A DNA stretch of 64,000 bases from CAZTUH01 sp964616175 (GCA_964616175.1 CAZTUH010000004.1:123590-187589), one strand, 5' to 3'. Counted from the stretch's first letter, positions 44,938 to 54,084 are shown. Numbers and translations are program-made. Notes: generated by a model not told the origin, from the letters alone.

Positions 44938-47370
44938 TCATTTGTTATGATTATGTTTTGATGAAAAACACATAAAAACTAATGTAGTTGTAAGATAAAA
45001 AGCCCCAGTCAATGCTAATCCAATATCTGTTGTGGTAATGTTTAATACTGCACCTAATAAGAGTGGGCCTGTCATTTGTCCAAGTTTATCAGCTGCTCTC
45101 ATTAATCCGGTTATACTAGCGGCTCCATGTTTTTCCGAATTCGGGCAAGTTAAAAGATATGGCAAGATCGAAGAACTAATACAAGAACTAGCAATTGCAA
45201 GAAAAAACACTGCTATTGCTGCAGAAGTAATTCCATTGAAAAAGTACAGTCCCAACATCCCCATGCTCCCAATTCCACCTCCTAAGATAATCCAAATTTT
45301 CTTATTGGAGGTTCGATCAGCTAGAATTCCCACAAATGGACCAAGATAAATTATACATAAACCATAAAGCATCAAGATTCTCCCAGAATTTAAACCCATA
45401 GCTCCTTCTTCTTCCAAATAAAGAGGTAAACCAAATGATAAAAATCCAACTTGTGCAATAGAAAATGGAATAACACTTGTAAGCAAAACTAGAGAAAAAT
45501 CTTTAGAACTCAGAAGGTTCAAACTCTGTTTCCAACTCGATGCATTATTAGTACTATTCCTGTTTACAAGTGTCTTAGGGATATTATCCATATAAGATTT
45601 CATAAACAGAAAGATTCCAAATAATGGAAAAATCAGCATAATTGCTCCAAGAAAAAATACACTCCGATAGCCAATTTGCTCAATTATTAATCCTCCAACA
45701 GCAGCTCCAGAAAGATGGCCAGCATATAATCCTGCGATAACAGTTGTAATATTTCGACTGCGAAAATTAGGCTTACTATGTTTCACAATAAAACCTTGTA
45801 ACCCCATCCAAATTAGCCCATAACCAAGACCTACCAGACCTCGGGCCCCTGAAAACCATATTAAGTTATTAACAACAGCAGTAGCAATCATTCCAAGAAA
45901 TGTCATGGAAAGACCTAATAAAACTGGTATTTGCCATCCCTTATGATCTGATAATCTTCCAGCTATTAAAACCGTGAGAAAACTACAAGCCATTTCTAAA
46001 GAAATAGGTAAAGCTAGTGCAAAGTTCGGTGAGATATTTAGCCCTCCATTTGGAAGACTTCTTGCATATAATGGCAAAAAACCTAATGGCAATGCCCATG
46101 AGAAAAAATAACTAAACATGACTGGACGTGCTACATGTCCAACTTCTTCAAAATCTTCAGGTTTCTTTTTTTTAACAAAAGATATTGCAGAATTTGAAAA
46201 TGTTTTTTTCATAATCAAAGGCAATAGAAGCAACATTTCTCCAGCAGTAACTAATGCAACAATACTAACTATCATTGCATCAATAGCTCTGGTTCTAACT
46301 TCTGAAATTATTTCATTTTTGGACAAATGAAATAAAAGATTTCCCTGAAATTGATTTGAAGCATTCTTCACTCCTAATGGTAAGGATATAGTAATTTTTT
46401 TTGTTTGATCACTTGGAATTATTTTTTCAATTGTAGAAATAGATCCTGATGCATCAGCACGTTTCAGGATCTCACCATTGCTGTTTGTAAGTTCTATTAA
46501 TTTAATTAATGGAAGGGCATTTATTAATTGAGAAAATAGTGTTTCAACATTTTTTAAATTTGAAATCTCTACTCCATAGCCTAAAACTCTATCCAAGTCT
46601 TCTTTTAATCCTTTCGATAAAATCTCCACATCATTATGTAGCACATTAATCCAAGATCCATGGAACGTTGAAATAGTATGTGCTGCATAAAAACCTTGTG
46701 CTAGCATTAGAATAACTAATGGAAGTATTATACCGTTTTGGTTGCCAGTATATAACGATCTCATTGGTAAAAAATATTTAAGAATAATGATTAAAATCAT
46801 GCCAGCAAAAATTGTAACTATTAATAAGAAGTTAAAATTTCTGAAAACAAGCCTGCGAGCATTAATAGTATCTTTTTTCAAAGATACTATTAATGCTCCA
46901 ACCATTTCTTTTTTTATACCCTTGATTGAAAGAGCCAAAATAATCGATTGATCTTGAATCACTGTTAGAATCCCCGATGATCTACGCGCCATGTTATTTG
47001 GCAATATGGAGGCTTTTGTAGAAGCTATGAAATTCATCAGTTCCAAACATGTCTTATCAGCTTTTCCTTGGAGAAGGATAAGATTTTCGTTGTCTAATGC
47101 AACAGCAGCCCACAAAATATCTGATGAAAAGCTTGCATTTTCATTAAAAGTTTTAATCAGACCAAAGTATTGTGCCAATGGCTTTCCTAATTTAATGCCA
47201 TTTTCAATTTTTCCAGCAATTCTTTGCATTGATACTTCAGCTCGTGCAACTGAAGCATCAGTTACCAACCTTTTAAGGGCTGAAAAACTTAAGATCCCGA
47301 TTAAAGACTGCGCTATTAATAAAATTAATAAACATATTAAGGTTACCTCTAATAAAGGTTTTCTTAACAT
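44938..47370 (-). CDS. sensor-domain/MFS transporter fusion
   Basis: About 810 residues. Residues 1-390 hold four helices (about 6-29, 180-202, 216-234, 367-389) bracketing two extracytoplasmic sensor-like segments (about 30-175 and 235-364). Residues 415-805 form a complete 12-helix major facilitator domain with the loop motif AGRLSDHKGW. This resembles a sensor receptor fused to a transporter. The ATG at 47370 has AGGA upstream; the longer TTG start at 47403 is less likely. It diverges from the SpoIIE-like gene across about 150 bases and is followed convergently by alr. Substrate is unknown. A 42-base inverted repeat lies in the juxtamembrane linker. Confidence 0.8.
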   Translation of the reverse strand: MLRKPLLEVTLICLLILLIAQSLIGILSFSALKRLVTDASVARAEVSMQRIAGKIENGIKLGKPLAQYFGLIKTFNENASFSSDILWAAVALDNENLILLQGKADKTCLELMNFIASTKASILPNNMARRSSGILTVIQDQSIILALSIKGIKKEMVGALIVSLKKDTINARRLVFRNFNFLLIVTIFAGMILIIILKYFLPMRSLYTGNQNGIILPLVILMLAQGFYAAHTISTFHGSWINVLHNDVEILSKGLKEDLDRVLGYGVEISNLKNVETLFSQLINALPLIKLIELTNSNGEILKRADASGSISTIEKIIPSDQTKKITISLPLGVKNASNQFQGNLLFHLSKNEIISEVRTRAIDAMIVSIVALVTAGEMLLLLPLIMKKTFSNSAISFVKKKKPEDFEEVGHVARPVMFSYFFSWALPLGFLPLYARSLPNGGLNISPNFALALPISLEMACSFLTVLIAGRLSDHKGWQIPVLLGLSMTFLGMIATAVVNNLIWFSGARGLVGLGYGLIWMGLQGFIVKHSKPNFRSRNITTVIAGLYAGHLSGAAVGGLIIEQIGYRSVFFLGAIMLIFPLFGIFLFMKSYMDNIPKTLVNRNSTNNASSWKQSLNLLSSKDFSLVLLTSVIPFSIAQVGFLSFGLPLYLEEEGAMGLNSGRILMLYGLCIIYLGPFVGILADRTSNKKIWIILGGGIGSMGMLGLYFFNGITSAAIAVFFLAIASSCISSSILPYLLTCPNSEKHGAASITGLMRAADKLGQMTGPLLLGAVLNITTTDIGLALTGAFYLTTTLVFMCFSSKHNHNK
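46857..46898. repeat. perfect inverted repeat inside the MFS gene
   Basis: Two 19-base arms (46857-46875 and 46880-46898) around a four-base TTTC. It is the longest in-gene repeat of the window. On the coding strand it encodes ALIVSLKKDTINAR in the linker before the second helix. It is far from either gene end, so it is not a terminator. Confidence 0.88.
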
Positions 47371-47516
47371 GTTTGGAATCCTTTTATAAATTTTAGAAAG
47401 CAAAAATAAGGAAAGATATTAATGAAATATCGCATACGAAGAAAATAATACACGCTTATTTCCGTTTCCTTCAATTGCATTTCTTTTCTACTTTTACATT
47501 TAACCTGCATAATCTC

Positions 47517-49535
47517 ATGCCTTTTCGTTTGATGCGTAGCAAGATTTTTTTGTTAGTGTTTACAACCCTTATTGTTGTTGCTCTTTTCGTTATTATTACA
47601 ACAAAACGAAATGTTACTCATACTGTTATAGCTAGTGAATTGCATGCTGTAGAGAACATTATGGATCTTATAATTCGAGATTCCAATGCTCGATGGAGTT
47701 CTTTACTTAGTGATAAAATCACAACGGTTCGTAACAGCAGGACACAATTGATGGAAATAGGAGAGACTATTTCTTCAGTTTTAAAAAGCTATTATGGAAT
47801 GGTTGAAGCTAATATCATTGCTGAGAAAGCTGCACAGGCAAGGGCAATAGAATGGATAAAAAGTTTACAATTAACAGAAAACCGCTATGTTTTTATATAT
47901 AACTCAAATTTTGAAATCCTTGCAACTGGAAATCAAGAAATGGAAATTTACCCGTTAGCTTCGATAGTGGATTTTAAAAATCGCGCTTTAGCTACGGCGA
48001 TGTTAGAAGAATGTCGCACTATTGGATATGGTTTTGCTATTTATCGATTATCTTTGCAAGAAACAAGTGAAAAAAAGGAAATTCGCTACGGGTATTTTTC
48101 TTATTTCAAACCCTGGGATTGGGTATTTGTTGTTTCAGATAATGATCAGGGCATCATTGATCAAGTTGAAATACTTAGAAAAAAAATGGCAATTTCAGTA
48201 CAAAATAACCTAACTCGCTTAACTTTAGCACGTTCCGGTTTTGTATTCATAATTGCAGAAGATGGAGAAATGATCGTTCCATTACCTAAACAATATACCC
48301 ATCTTTTAGATTCTTGCGATATTAAAAATGGAAAATCATTGAGAGCTATCCTAGACGATCATAGAGAAAATAGTGATCAGTCTATGTTATTTAGTGATAA
48401 CAAAAATCTTTGGTATATTAGCTCCATTTATTATCGGCCATTAAAATGGACATTAGTATCTGCGGTACCAAAAAGTGATTTGACTGCACCGGCTCAATTT
48501 CTTATTAATCGTCAAGCTATTATCTTTATAACAACTATGCTAATTGCATTGGTATGTGCTTGGATTATTGCTGTTCGAATTGCTAGACCACTGAATACGT
48601 TAACATGTTATGTACGATCATTATCAGAACAGGATCTAACCACTGAATATGTAATACCCAAAAACATTGTTGAACTTCCTATCAAACACAAAGATGAAGT
48701 AGGGAAATTGGCTGAAACATTTTTTCTCATGAATAAAAAACTTAGGAAAAATGTTTCCATTTTAATTAAAGAAATAACTTCAAAGGAACATTTTGAAAGC
48801 CAATTGCACATTGCAAGGACTATACAAACAGGGTTACTACCAATCCCTCTAAGCAAGGAAACATTAAAAAATTTTGATATAGAATCACTTGTGATTCCAG
48901 CAAAAGAAGTTGGAGGAAATTTTCACGATTATTTCATGCTAAAAAGCAGAAAGATATGCATAGTCCTGGGAGATGTTTCTGATAAGGGCATTTCTACTGC
49001 ATTGTGTATGGCAGTTACTCGGATATTGATACGAGAAATCATTGAAAATGAGAATGATCCCGCAGTTATTCTCTATAAAATAAACAATAGGTTAGTGGAA
49101 AATAACCCTAATTTCATATTTGTAAATCTTTTACTTGGAATATTAGATATAGATACTGGTGAATTAAATTGGGCCAATGCTGGATTACCATCTCCTCTTA
49201 TAATCAAAAATTACAAAATTGAACCATTAGATAATAATCCAGATATAATCTTCTCCAAAAAATGTGGTATACAAAAAAATATGAAATATCATTCTTTTTT
49301 TAGTAATGTTAAACCTGATGAAGCGCTTCTAGTTTATACAAAAGGACTCAAAAAATCTGCAAATGAACATGGATTTCCATATGGAACTGCACGGTTAAAT
49401 CACATAATATCTTTGCCTTCAAGAACTTCAGCTGAATTAATCCAACATGTTGCTAATGATATTCGATTATTTGTAAGTGGAACAGAACAACAGGATGATG
49501 TTACGCTTTTAGCGATTCGTAGATCAAAATTATGA
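47517..49535 (+). CDS. Cache-HAMP-SpoIIE (PP2C-like) membrane protein
   Basis: About 672 residues. A first helix (about 8-30), a periplasmic double-Cache-like sensor (about 35-320), a second helix (320-341), a HAMP linker (342-394) and a C-terminal SpoIIE/RsbU PP2C domain (about 425-668). Metal-site positions are eroded: GGD is GGN (codon 48918-48920) and the usual TDG is TKG (codon 49341-49343), while GDVSDKG and QDDVTLL remain. ANAGH reads ANAGL. Serine phosphatase activity is therefore doubtful. ATG 47517 is preferred to TTG 47475. It overlaps the next gene by four bases (ATGA). Confidence 0.82.
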   Translation: MPFRLMRSKIFLLVFTTLIVVALFVIITTKRNVTHTVIASELHAVENIMDLIIRDSNARWSSLLSDKITTVRNSRTQLMEIGETISSVLKSYYGMVEANIIAEKAAQARAIEWIKSLQLTENRYVFIYNSNFEILATGNQEMEIYPLASIVDFKNRALATAMLEECRTIGYGFAIYRLSLQETSEKKEIRYGYFSYFKPWDWVFVVSDNDQGIIDQVEILRKKMAISVQNNLTRLTLARSGFVFIIAEDGEMIVPLPKQYTHLLDSCDIKNGKSLRAILDDHRENSDQSMLFSDNKNLWYISSIYYRPLKWTLVSAVPKSDLTAPAQFLINRQAIIFITTMLIALVCAWIIAVRIARPLNTLTCYVRSLSEQDLTTEYVIPKNIVELPIKHKDEVGKLAETFFLMNKKLRKNVSILIKEITSKEHFESQLHIARTIQTGLLPIPLSKETLKNFDIESLVIPAKEVGGNFHDYFMLKSRKICIVLGDVSDKGISTALCMAVTRILIREIIENENDPAVILYKINNRLVENNPNFIFVNLLLGILDIDTGELNWANAGLPSPLIIKNYKIEPLDNNPDIIFSKKCGIQKNMKYHSFFSNVKPDEALLVYTKGLKKSANEHGFPYGTARLNHIISLPSRTSAELIQHVANDIRLFVSGTEQQDDVTLLAIRRSKL

Positions 49536-50725
49536 GATCCCTTTTGAATTTTTCAATTTTCTTAGCAAGCTTTTTTATTTATCTCCAGAATTGTCTATGG
49601 ATTAGACCAGCAAATGCTATTGAGAATTCGAAACAAATTTCAAATAACGAAATAAACCTTTCGACTTTCCCTCAAATAAAAGCAGAAGACCAACATTGGC
49701 GCATTGGTTATTTTGCAAGTGATGACTATGCGGATTACCCAAAGACCCTTCGGGTTATAGCTTATGGGTTACAACAACTTGGATGGATTAATATTTCAGA
49801 GGAAATACCGGAAGGTTTAAATGGGAAAGAATTATGGTCATTTCTTTCGGAAAAAACCCAAAGTGAATATATAGAATTTGTAGGTAATGCCTGGTGGCAG
49901 ACCGATAATTTTGATACTAAACAGGATTCTAATCATGCCCGAAAATTAATCTTAGAAGAGTTAAAAAACCGGACGGATATTGATCTTATAATTGCTATGG
50001 GAACATGGGCTGGCCAAGATATGGTTAGCATCGGTGTACCAATACCTACCGTAGTTACTTCTACTAGTGATCCAGTAAGAGCTCAGATCATCAAAGGCCC
50101 TGAAGACAGCGGTATTGATAATCTTCATGCACGTGTACAACCTGAAAGGTATCAACAACAAGTTCGGCTTTTCCATGAAATAGCTCAATTCAAAAAATTA
50201 GGTTTAGTTTATGAGGATAGTGCCGAAGGAAAAACTTATAGTGCTATTGATGCCGTAGAACAGGTTGCTTATGAACGAAATTTTCAGATAATTGGTTGCA
50301 ATGCACTTTCGCATAGTATACCCCAGGAAGAAGCTATTCAAAACGTATTAAAATGTTATGAAGAAATTTCTCCAAAGATAGATGCGGCTTATGTTACGGT
50401 TCATAGAGGAATTACACTTGATAGTATTAAACAAATTGCAAAAATTTTACTCAATGCTAGAATTCCAAGTTTTTCGATGCTTGGAGCAGAAGAAGTAAAA
50501 GAAGGAATACTAATGAGCATGGCTCAAGCTGATTATTCGTATGTTGGATTATTTTATGCAGAAACTATTGCTCGTATATTGAATGGCGCAAAACCCAGAG
50601 AGTTAAGTCAAATTTGGACGGATCCTGCAAAAATAGTTCTGAATTTAAAAACTTCTCGGCTTATTGGGTTTGATCCACCAGTAGATATTCTATTGGCAGC
50701 TGATGATGTATATGATGATAAATAA
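49532..50725 (+). CDS. ABC-type substrate-binding protein (orphan)
   Basis: Periplasmic binding protein of the ABC_sub_bind (TrpX-like) class. 397 residues, signal peptide about 1-29 ending PANA. Two-lobe fold: DLIIAMGTWAGQDM near 149, VVTSTSDPVRAQI near 174, KKLGLVYEDSAEG near 225, YVTVHRGIT near 288 and FSMLGAEEVKEG near 311. The ligand is unknown; relatives bind aromatic amino acids or sugars. No ABC permease or ATPase gene is adjacent, so it may feed the neighbouring sensor proteins instead. Translationally coupled to the SpoIIE-like gene by ATGA. Confidence 0.82.
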   Translation: MRSLLNFSIFLASFFIYLQNCLWIRPANAIENSKQISNNEINLSTFPQIKAEDQHWRIGYFASDDYADYPKTLRVIAYGLQQLGWINISEEIPEGLNGKELWSFLSEKTQSEYIEFVGNAWWQTDNFDTKQDSNHARKLILEELKNRTDIDLIIAMGTWAGQDMVSIGVPIPTVVTSTSDPVRAQIIKGPEDSGIDNLHARVQPERYQQQVRLFHEIAQFKKLGLVYEDSAEGKTYSAIDAVEQVAYERNFQIIGCNALSHSIPQEEAIQNVLKCYEEISPKIDAAYVTVHRGITLDSIKQIAKILLNARIPSFSMLGAEEVKEGILMSMAQADYSYVGLFYAETIARILNGAKPRELSQIWTDPAKIVLNLKTSRLIGFDPPVDILLAADDVYDDK

Positions 50726-50758
50726 AAACTAGCTATTAGGTAGCTTAATAGTTTTTAT
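50722..50758. terminator. bidirectional terminator between SBP and GCS2 genes
   Basis: ATAAAAACTA (50722-50731) pairs with TAGTTTTTAT (50749-50758), with an inner GCTA/TAGC pair in the 17-base loop. A-rich and T-rich arms serve both strands. It covers the end of both convergent genes. Confidence 0.7.
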
Positions 50759-52213
50759 CTCACTTAATTCAACTAATCTTTCCGAAGCTTTTCCATGACT
50801 TGAATTCCAAATTCTTAAAAGCCGATCCGCACCTGTCCTGCGTGATTCGAAAACAGCTCTTGGATAATCTAACCAATGTTGATCCTCCTTTTCTAAGCCT
50901 TGTCTAGCAATATATAAGACTTCTTTAACTAATTTGCAAATTAATTTGTCATCAAGTGCATGCTTAACAGCTTGTACACGCATAGATTTCAATCTTAACC
51001 ACCCCCACTTATAAACAAGTTTTTCTGATGCTTCAATGTTTCTAAGCAAACCTAATTGTAATGCAGACGGAGAAATAACCACTTTAGAAGCAATTCCCTT
51101 CCCTTGCTCATCAATCAATTCGGAATCAGAAAAGACTGCTCCAGGTGCTCTACCTTCTATATAACCATCTACCCCATAATCCTGGAAAAGCTCTTCAATT
51201 CCATTAGGTCGTTCCCAACCTTTCAAAAAAAGATGCATCGGAGGAAAACTATGTAAACTATACCTCCACCTTGCATCCAAAAAATGAGCAAATTGTGAAT
51301 ATACAAAGTGCCTAACATTAGGTACCAATGTAATGTTACTGTTGGTTCTATTGCAATATCCTATCCATTTAGAAGAATATAAAAAAGCAATTAATGAAGG
51401 ATTTCCATATAAAAATATACTTTGTCCATTTTTGTAGTCATGCAAAGAATTCATTGATAATGCACGAGTCACTGTACCGGATCCAAACATCCATCGAAAA
51501 TAATCGCCTAGATCATTAAATGGTCGTTTGGGTAGGCAATGTAGAAAAAAATCTCCTAAAAATCGTGCATTCTTAAACATCCGATTCCACATTGTCATGC
51601 GAGTTTCTTTCAATCCTGTAATACTTCCTCCTTCTATTGGACTATTTGCATACAGAGCTATAAAGGCTGATGATAGTCCAAGAATAACATTTAATGCACG
51701 AACAGCTTGTTTTATATCAATAGAGGTACAAGGGCTATTCTGAGCTTTGGAATCAATTCCAACCCAATGGTGCCACTTTCTATGACTAACAAGTTCTTTG
51801 TAAATATTCCTGGGTGCACATACCTTCGAATACCATTCCAGATCAATCCGACAATAAGGATGATTAGAAGCATTAAGTAATGTTGCACATTCAAGGTCAA
51901 GGGCTGTAATGACATCACCAAGCTCTTGATCAATCAATTTAGCTAGACTGGATAAACTGTGTCTTCCCTCTTGCACTGGCGAAAAGGAAGTTTCTAAGAG
52001 ATTGAAGCCATTATCAATTCCGCTCTTGCCAAGAGGAGTAATTAATTCAAAATCCTCTCCATGCCTATCTTTTGGATAAATTTCAACACCTCTGGCTTTT
52101 TTTATTTTAGCTAAATGAGAAAAATATTCTTGCACAGGATGACTTTCAACAGTTTTTTTATGAACTACAACCATTTCCATTTCTAGGCCAAGCTTAGAAC
52201 CAGCTTCAATCAT
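50729..52213 (-). CDS. glutamate-cysteine ligase 2 (GCS2)-type protein
   Basis: Carboxylate-amine ligase fold, 494 residues. The N-terminal LGLEMEMVVV near 8 matches the family GIELE strand; LLETSFSPVQEGRHSL near 73, HPYCRIDLEWY near 117 and the Arg-rich segment ESRRTGADRLL near 462 are further blocks. Family members join an amine to glutamate via gamma-glutamyl phosphate. The start ATG at 52213 is the first available; an in-frame stop lies upstream. The acceptor substrate is unknown. It faces the ABC-binding protein gene and closes a locus with MFS and SpoIIE-like genes, suggesting an amino acid or peptide substrate; that is inference. Confidence 0.72.
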   Translation of the reverse strand: MIEAGSKLGLEMEMVVVHKKTVESHPVQEYFSHLAKIKKARGVEIYPKDRHGEDFELITPLGKSGIDNGFNLLETSFSPVQEGRHSLSSLAKLIDQELGDVITALDLECATLLNASNHPYCRIDLEWYSKVCAPRNIYKELVSHRKWHHWVGIDSKAQNSPCTSIDIKQAVRALNVILGLSSAFIALYANSPIEGGSITGLKETRMTMWNRMFKNARFLGDFFLHCLPKRPFNDLGDYFRWMFGSGTVTRALSMNSLHDYKNGQSIFLYGNPSLIAFLYSSKWIGYCNRTNSNITLVPNVRHFVYSQFAHFLDARWRYSLHSFPPMHLFLKGWERPNGIEELFQDYGVDGYIEGRAPGAVFSDSELIDEQGKGIASKVVISPSALQLGLLRNIEASEKLVYKWGWLRLKSMRVQAVKHALDDKLICKLVKEVLYIARQGLEKEDQHWLDYPRAVFESRRTGADRLLRIWNSSHGKASERLVELSEIKTIKLPNS

Positions 52214-52407
52214 ATCTTCAAAAGAGTCATTACTGATATATGCTAGACGCCCGACATGGTTTTTCCAAACCTAAACAGATTGAAATTCCATTTGGAGAAA
52301 AAGCACAAGGAGAAAAAGTTTTAGAACCCACTTGAACAGGATTAGTCTAAAAAAATTTTTTACCTTTTTCTAAAGTTGAGATGTTTTATAAAAATTTTAG
52401 AAAAAGT

Positions 52408-52484
52408 TGGCGCGCCCGGCAGGATTTGAACCCACGACCTCTTGGTTCGTAGCCAAGTACTCTATCCAACTGAGCTACGGGCGC
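52408..52484 (-). tRNA. tRNA-Arg (anticodon ACG)
   Basis: 77 bases on the minus strand with encoded CCA. Acceptor GCGCCCG pairs with CGGGCGC; loop CTACGAA gives ACG, which needs TadA deamination to inosine to read all CGN codons. It is 40 bases after tRNA-Ser and shares its transcript. Confidence 0.97.
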
Positions 52485-52524
52485 ACAGGAAAAATGAAGT
52501 CTATAGAAAAATACCATCAAAATC

Positions 52525-52617
52525 TGGCGGAGGTGGTGAGATTCGAACTCACGATGCAGATCAAAACTACACACTCCCTTAGCAGGGGAGCCCCTTCAGC
52601 CACTCGGGCACACCTCC
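52525..52617 (-). tRNA. tRNA-Ser (anticodon GCT)
   Basis: 93 bases on the minus strand with encoded CCA and the long variable arm typical of tRNA-Ser. Acceptor GGAGGTG pairs with CACCTCC; anticodon stem CTCCC/GGGAG with loop CTGCTAA gives GCT. Located directly after lysC, a betaproteobacterial arrangement. Confidence 0.97.
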
Positions 52618-52632
52618 AACTTGCAAGGGCGC

Positions 52633-52641
52633 ATTCTAACA
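52633..52641 (-). promoter_or_regulatory. extended -10 promoter element of tRNA-Ser/Arg
   Basis: On the minus strand TGTTAGAAT is followed by GCGCCC, an extended -10 with GC-rich discriminator, 15 bases before tRNA-Ser. It shares ATGTTAGAAT-N-CGC with the tRNA-Lys promoter at 21.5 kb. The -35 position is A/T-poor in consensus bases. Confidence 0.55.
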
Positions 52642-52657
52642 TGATTTGAAAAAAAAC

Positions 52658-53947
52658 CTATAATACACTGCTACTTAATTTTTCGAATTTATTACACTGG
52701 TTAGTATTTAAACCAAATGCATGGTGTAAGTTTCTTACAGCTAATTCCATACATTTATTATCAACAACTACTGAAGTTCTAATCTCACTAGTACTAATCA
52801 TTTGAATATTGATATTGCTTTCAGAAAGTGTTTGGAACATTAAACTTGCTACTCCAACATTAGAACGCATTCCAATTCCTACAATAGAAATTTTTGCAAC
52901 ATTCTGATCTGTTACCAATTCTCGAGCTTGTACAGTTTTAATTACCTTATTTTTAAGCAAATTAACAGTTCTTTGAAGTTCGTTTCGGTTTACAGTAAAG
53001 GAAAAATCAGTCATGCCTGAAACAGACTGATTTTGAACAATCATATCAATATCAATGTTTTCACCTGCTACAGGACCAAGAATAGAATAAGCAATTCCAG
53101 GTTTATCTGGAACACCTAATAGTGTGATTTTTGCTTCATTGCAGCTGAAAGCTATGCCTGAGACTAATGCATCCTCCATTTTTTCATCTTCCTCAAAAGT
53201 AATCAAGGTTCCGGAACAAATCTCTTCTTTAATTGGAATAAGCGGGTCAGTAAGAGAAGATAACACTCTAGTAGGAACCCGATACTTTCCTGCAAATTCT
53301 ACTGAACGTATTTGTAATACTTTCGATCCTAAAGAAGCCATTTCAAGCATTTCTTCAAATGAAATAATAGGCATAAGCCGAGCTTCTGGAACAATGCGAG
53401 GATCAGTTGTATAAACCCCATCCACATCTGTATATATCAAGCATTCATTAGCCTTTAGTACCGCAGCAACAGCTACAGCAGAAGTATCTGATCCACCCCG
53501 ACCTAAAGTTGTAATATATCCATCAGGGCCAATCCCTTGGAATCCAGTTATCACAACAACTAGCCCAGCATTCAGATCTGTTCTAATAACTTGGTCATCT
53601 ATAGAAACTATTCGGGCTTTTGTGTGAGATGAATCAGTTCGCAATGGTACTTGCCATCCAGCATAGCTTCTTGCCGCTATACCTAAAGATTGAAGGGCAA
53701 TTGCTAATAAAGCACTGCTGGCTTGCTCTCCAGTTGATGTGAGCATGTCTAGTTCGCGATTATCAGGTGTTGATGTCATTTGTTTGGCAAGTTTTAACAA
53801 ACGATCTGTCTCTCCTGACATTGCTGATGGAACAACAACAACCTGATGTCCAGCAACATGCCATTTTGCAACACGACGAGCTACATTTTTGATTCGATCA
53901 ACGGAGCCCATTGATGTACCACCGTACTTTTGAACAACTAAAGACAT
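52658..53947 (-). CDS. lysC: aspartate kinase
   Basis: First step of the aspartate pathway to lysine/diaminopimelate, threonine and methionine. About 429 residues. The kinase domain (about 1-235) begins VVQKYGGTSMGS and contains TLGRGGSDTSAVAVAA near 151 and YTDVDGVYTTDPR near 175. Two ACT domains follow (about 265-410) with GVPDKPG near 272 for feedback control by amino acids. ATG at 53947 gives MSLVVQKYGG; an upstream start at 53968 is rejected. Confidence 0.95.
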   Translation of the reverse strand: MSLVVQKYGGTSMGSVDRIKNVARRVAKWHVAGHQVVVVPSAMSGETDRLLKLAKQMTSTPDNRELDMLTSTGEQASSALLAIALQSLGIAARSYAGWQVPLRTDSSHTKARIVSIDDQVIRTDLNAGLVVVITGFQGIGPDGYITTLGRGGSDTSAVAVAAVLKANECLIYTDVDGVYTTDPRIVPEARLMPIISFEEMLEMASLGSKVLQIRSVEFAGKYRVPTRVLSSLTDPLIPIKEEICSGTLITFEEDEKMEDALVSGIAFSCNEAKITLLGVPDKPGIAYSILGPVAGENIDIDMIVQNQSVSGMTDFSFTVNRNELQRTVNLLKNKVIKTVQARELVTDQNVAKISIVGIGMRSNVGVASLMFQTLSESNINIQMISTSEIRTSVVVDNKCMELAVRNLHHAFGLNTNQCNKFEKLSSSVL

Positions 53948-54084
53948 TTTAAGGCTTTCAACATTCAATAAGATTTATGGATAGAATTGTTATTCACTCA
54001 ACTTCGAATTATTGCATTGAAAAATAGCAATGGCAAATAATTCTCAGCTCTTTTCAAAGTATTACATTTATCAAAGAATGCTTA

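Noticed and set aside
47475..47516. TTG start for the SpoIIE-like protein
   Set aside because: ATG at 47517 gives an ordinary membrane-anchor start; the extra residues are not supported.
52214..52270. Longer N-terminus for the GCS2-type protein
   Set aside because: An in-frame TAG lies upstream and there is no ATG, GTG or TTG start between it and 52213.
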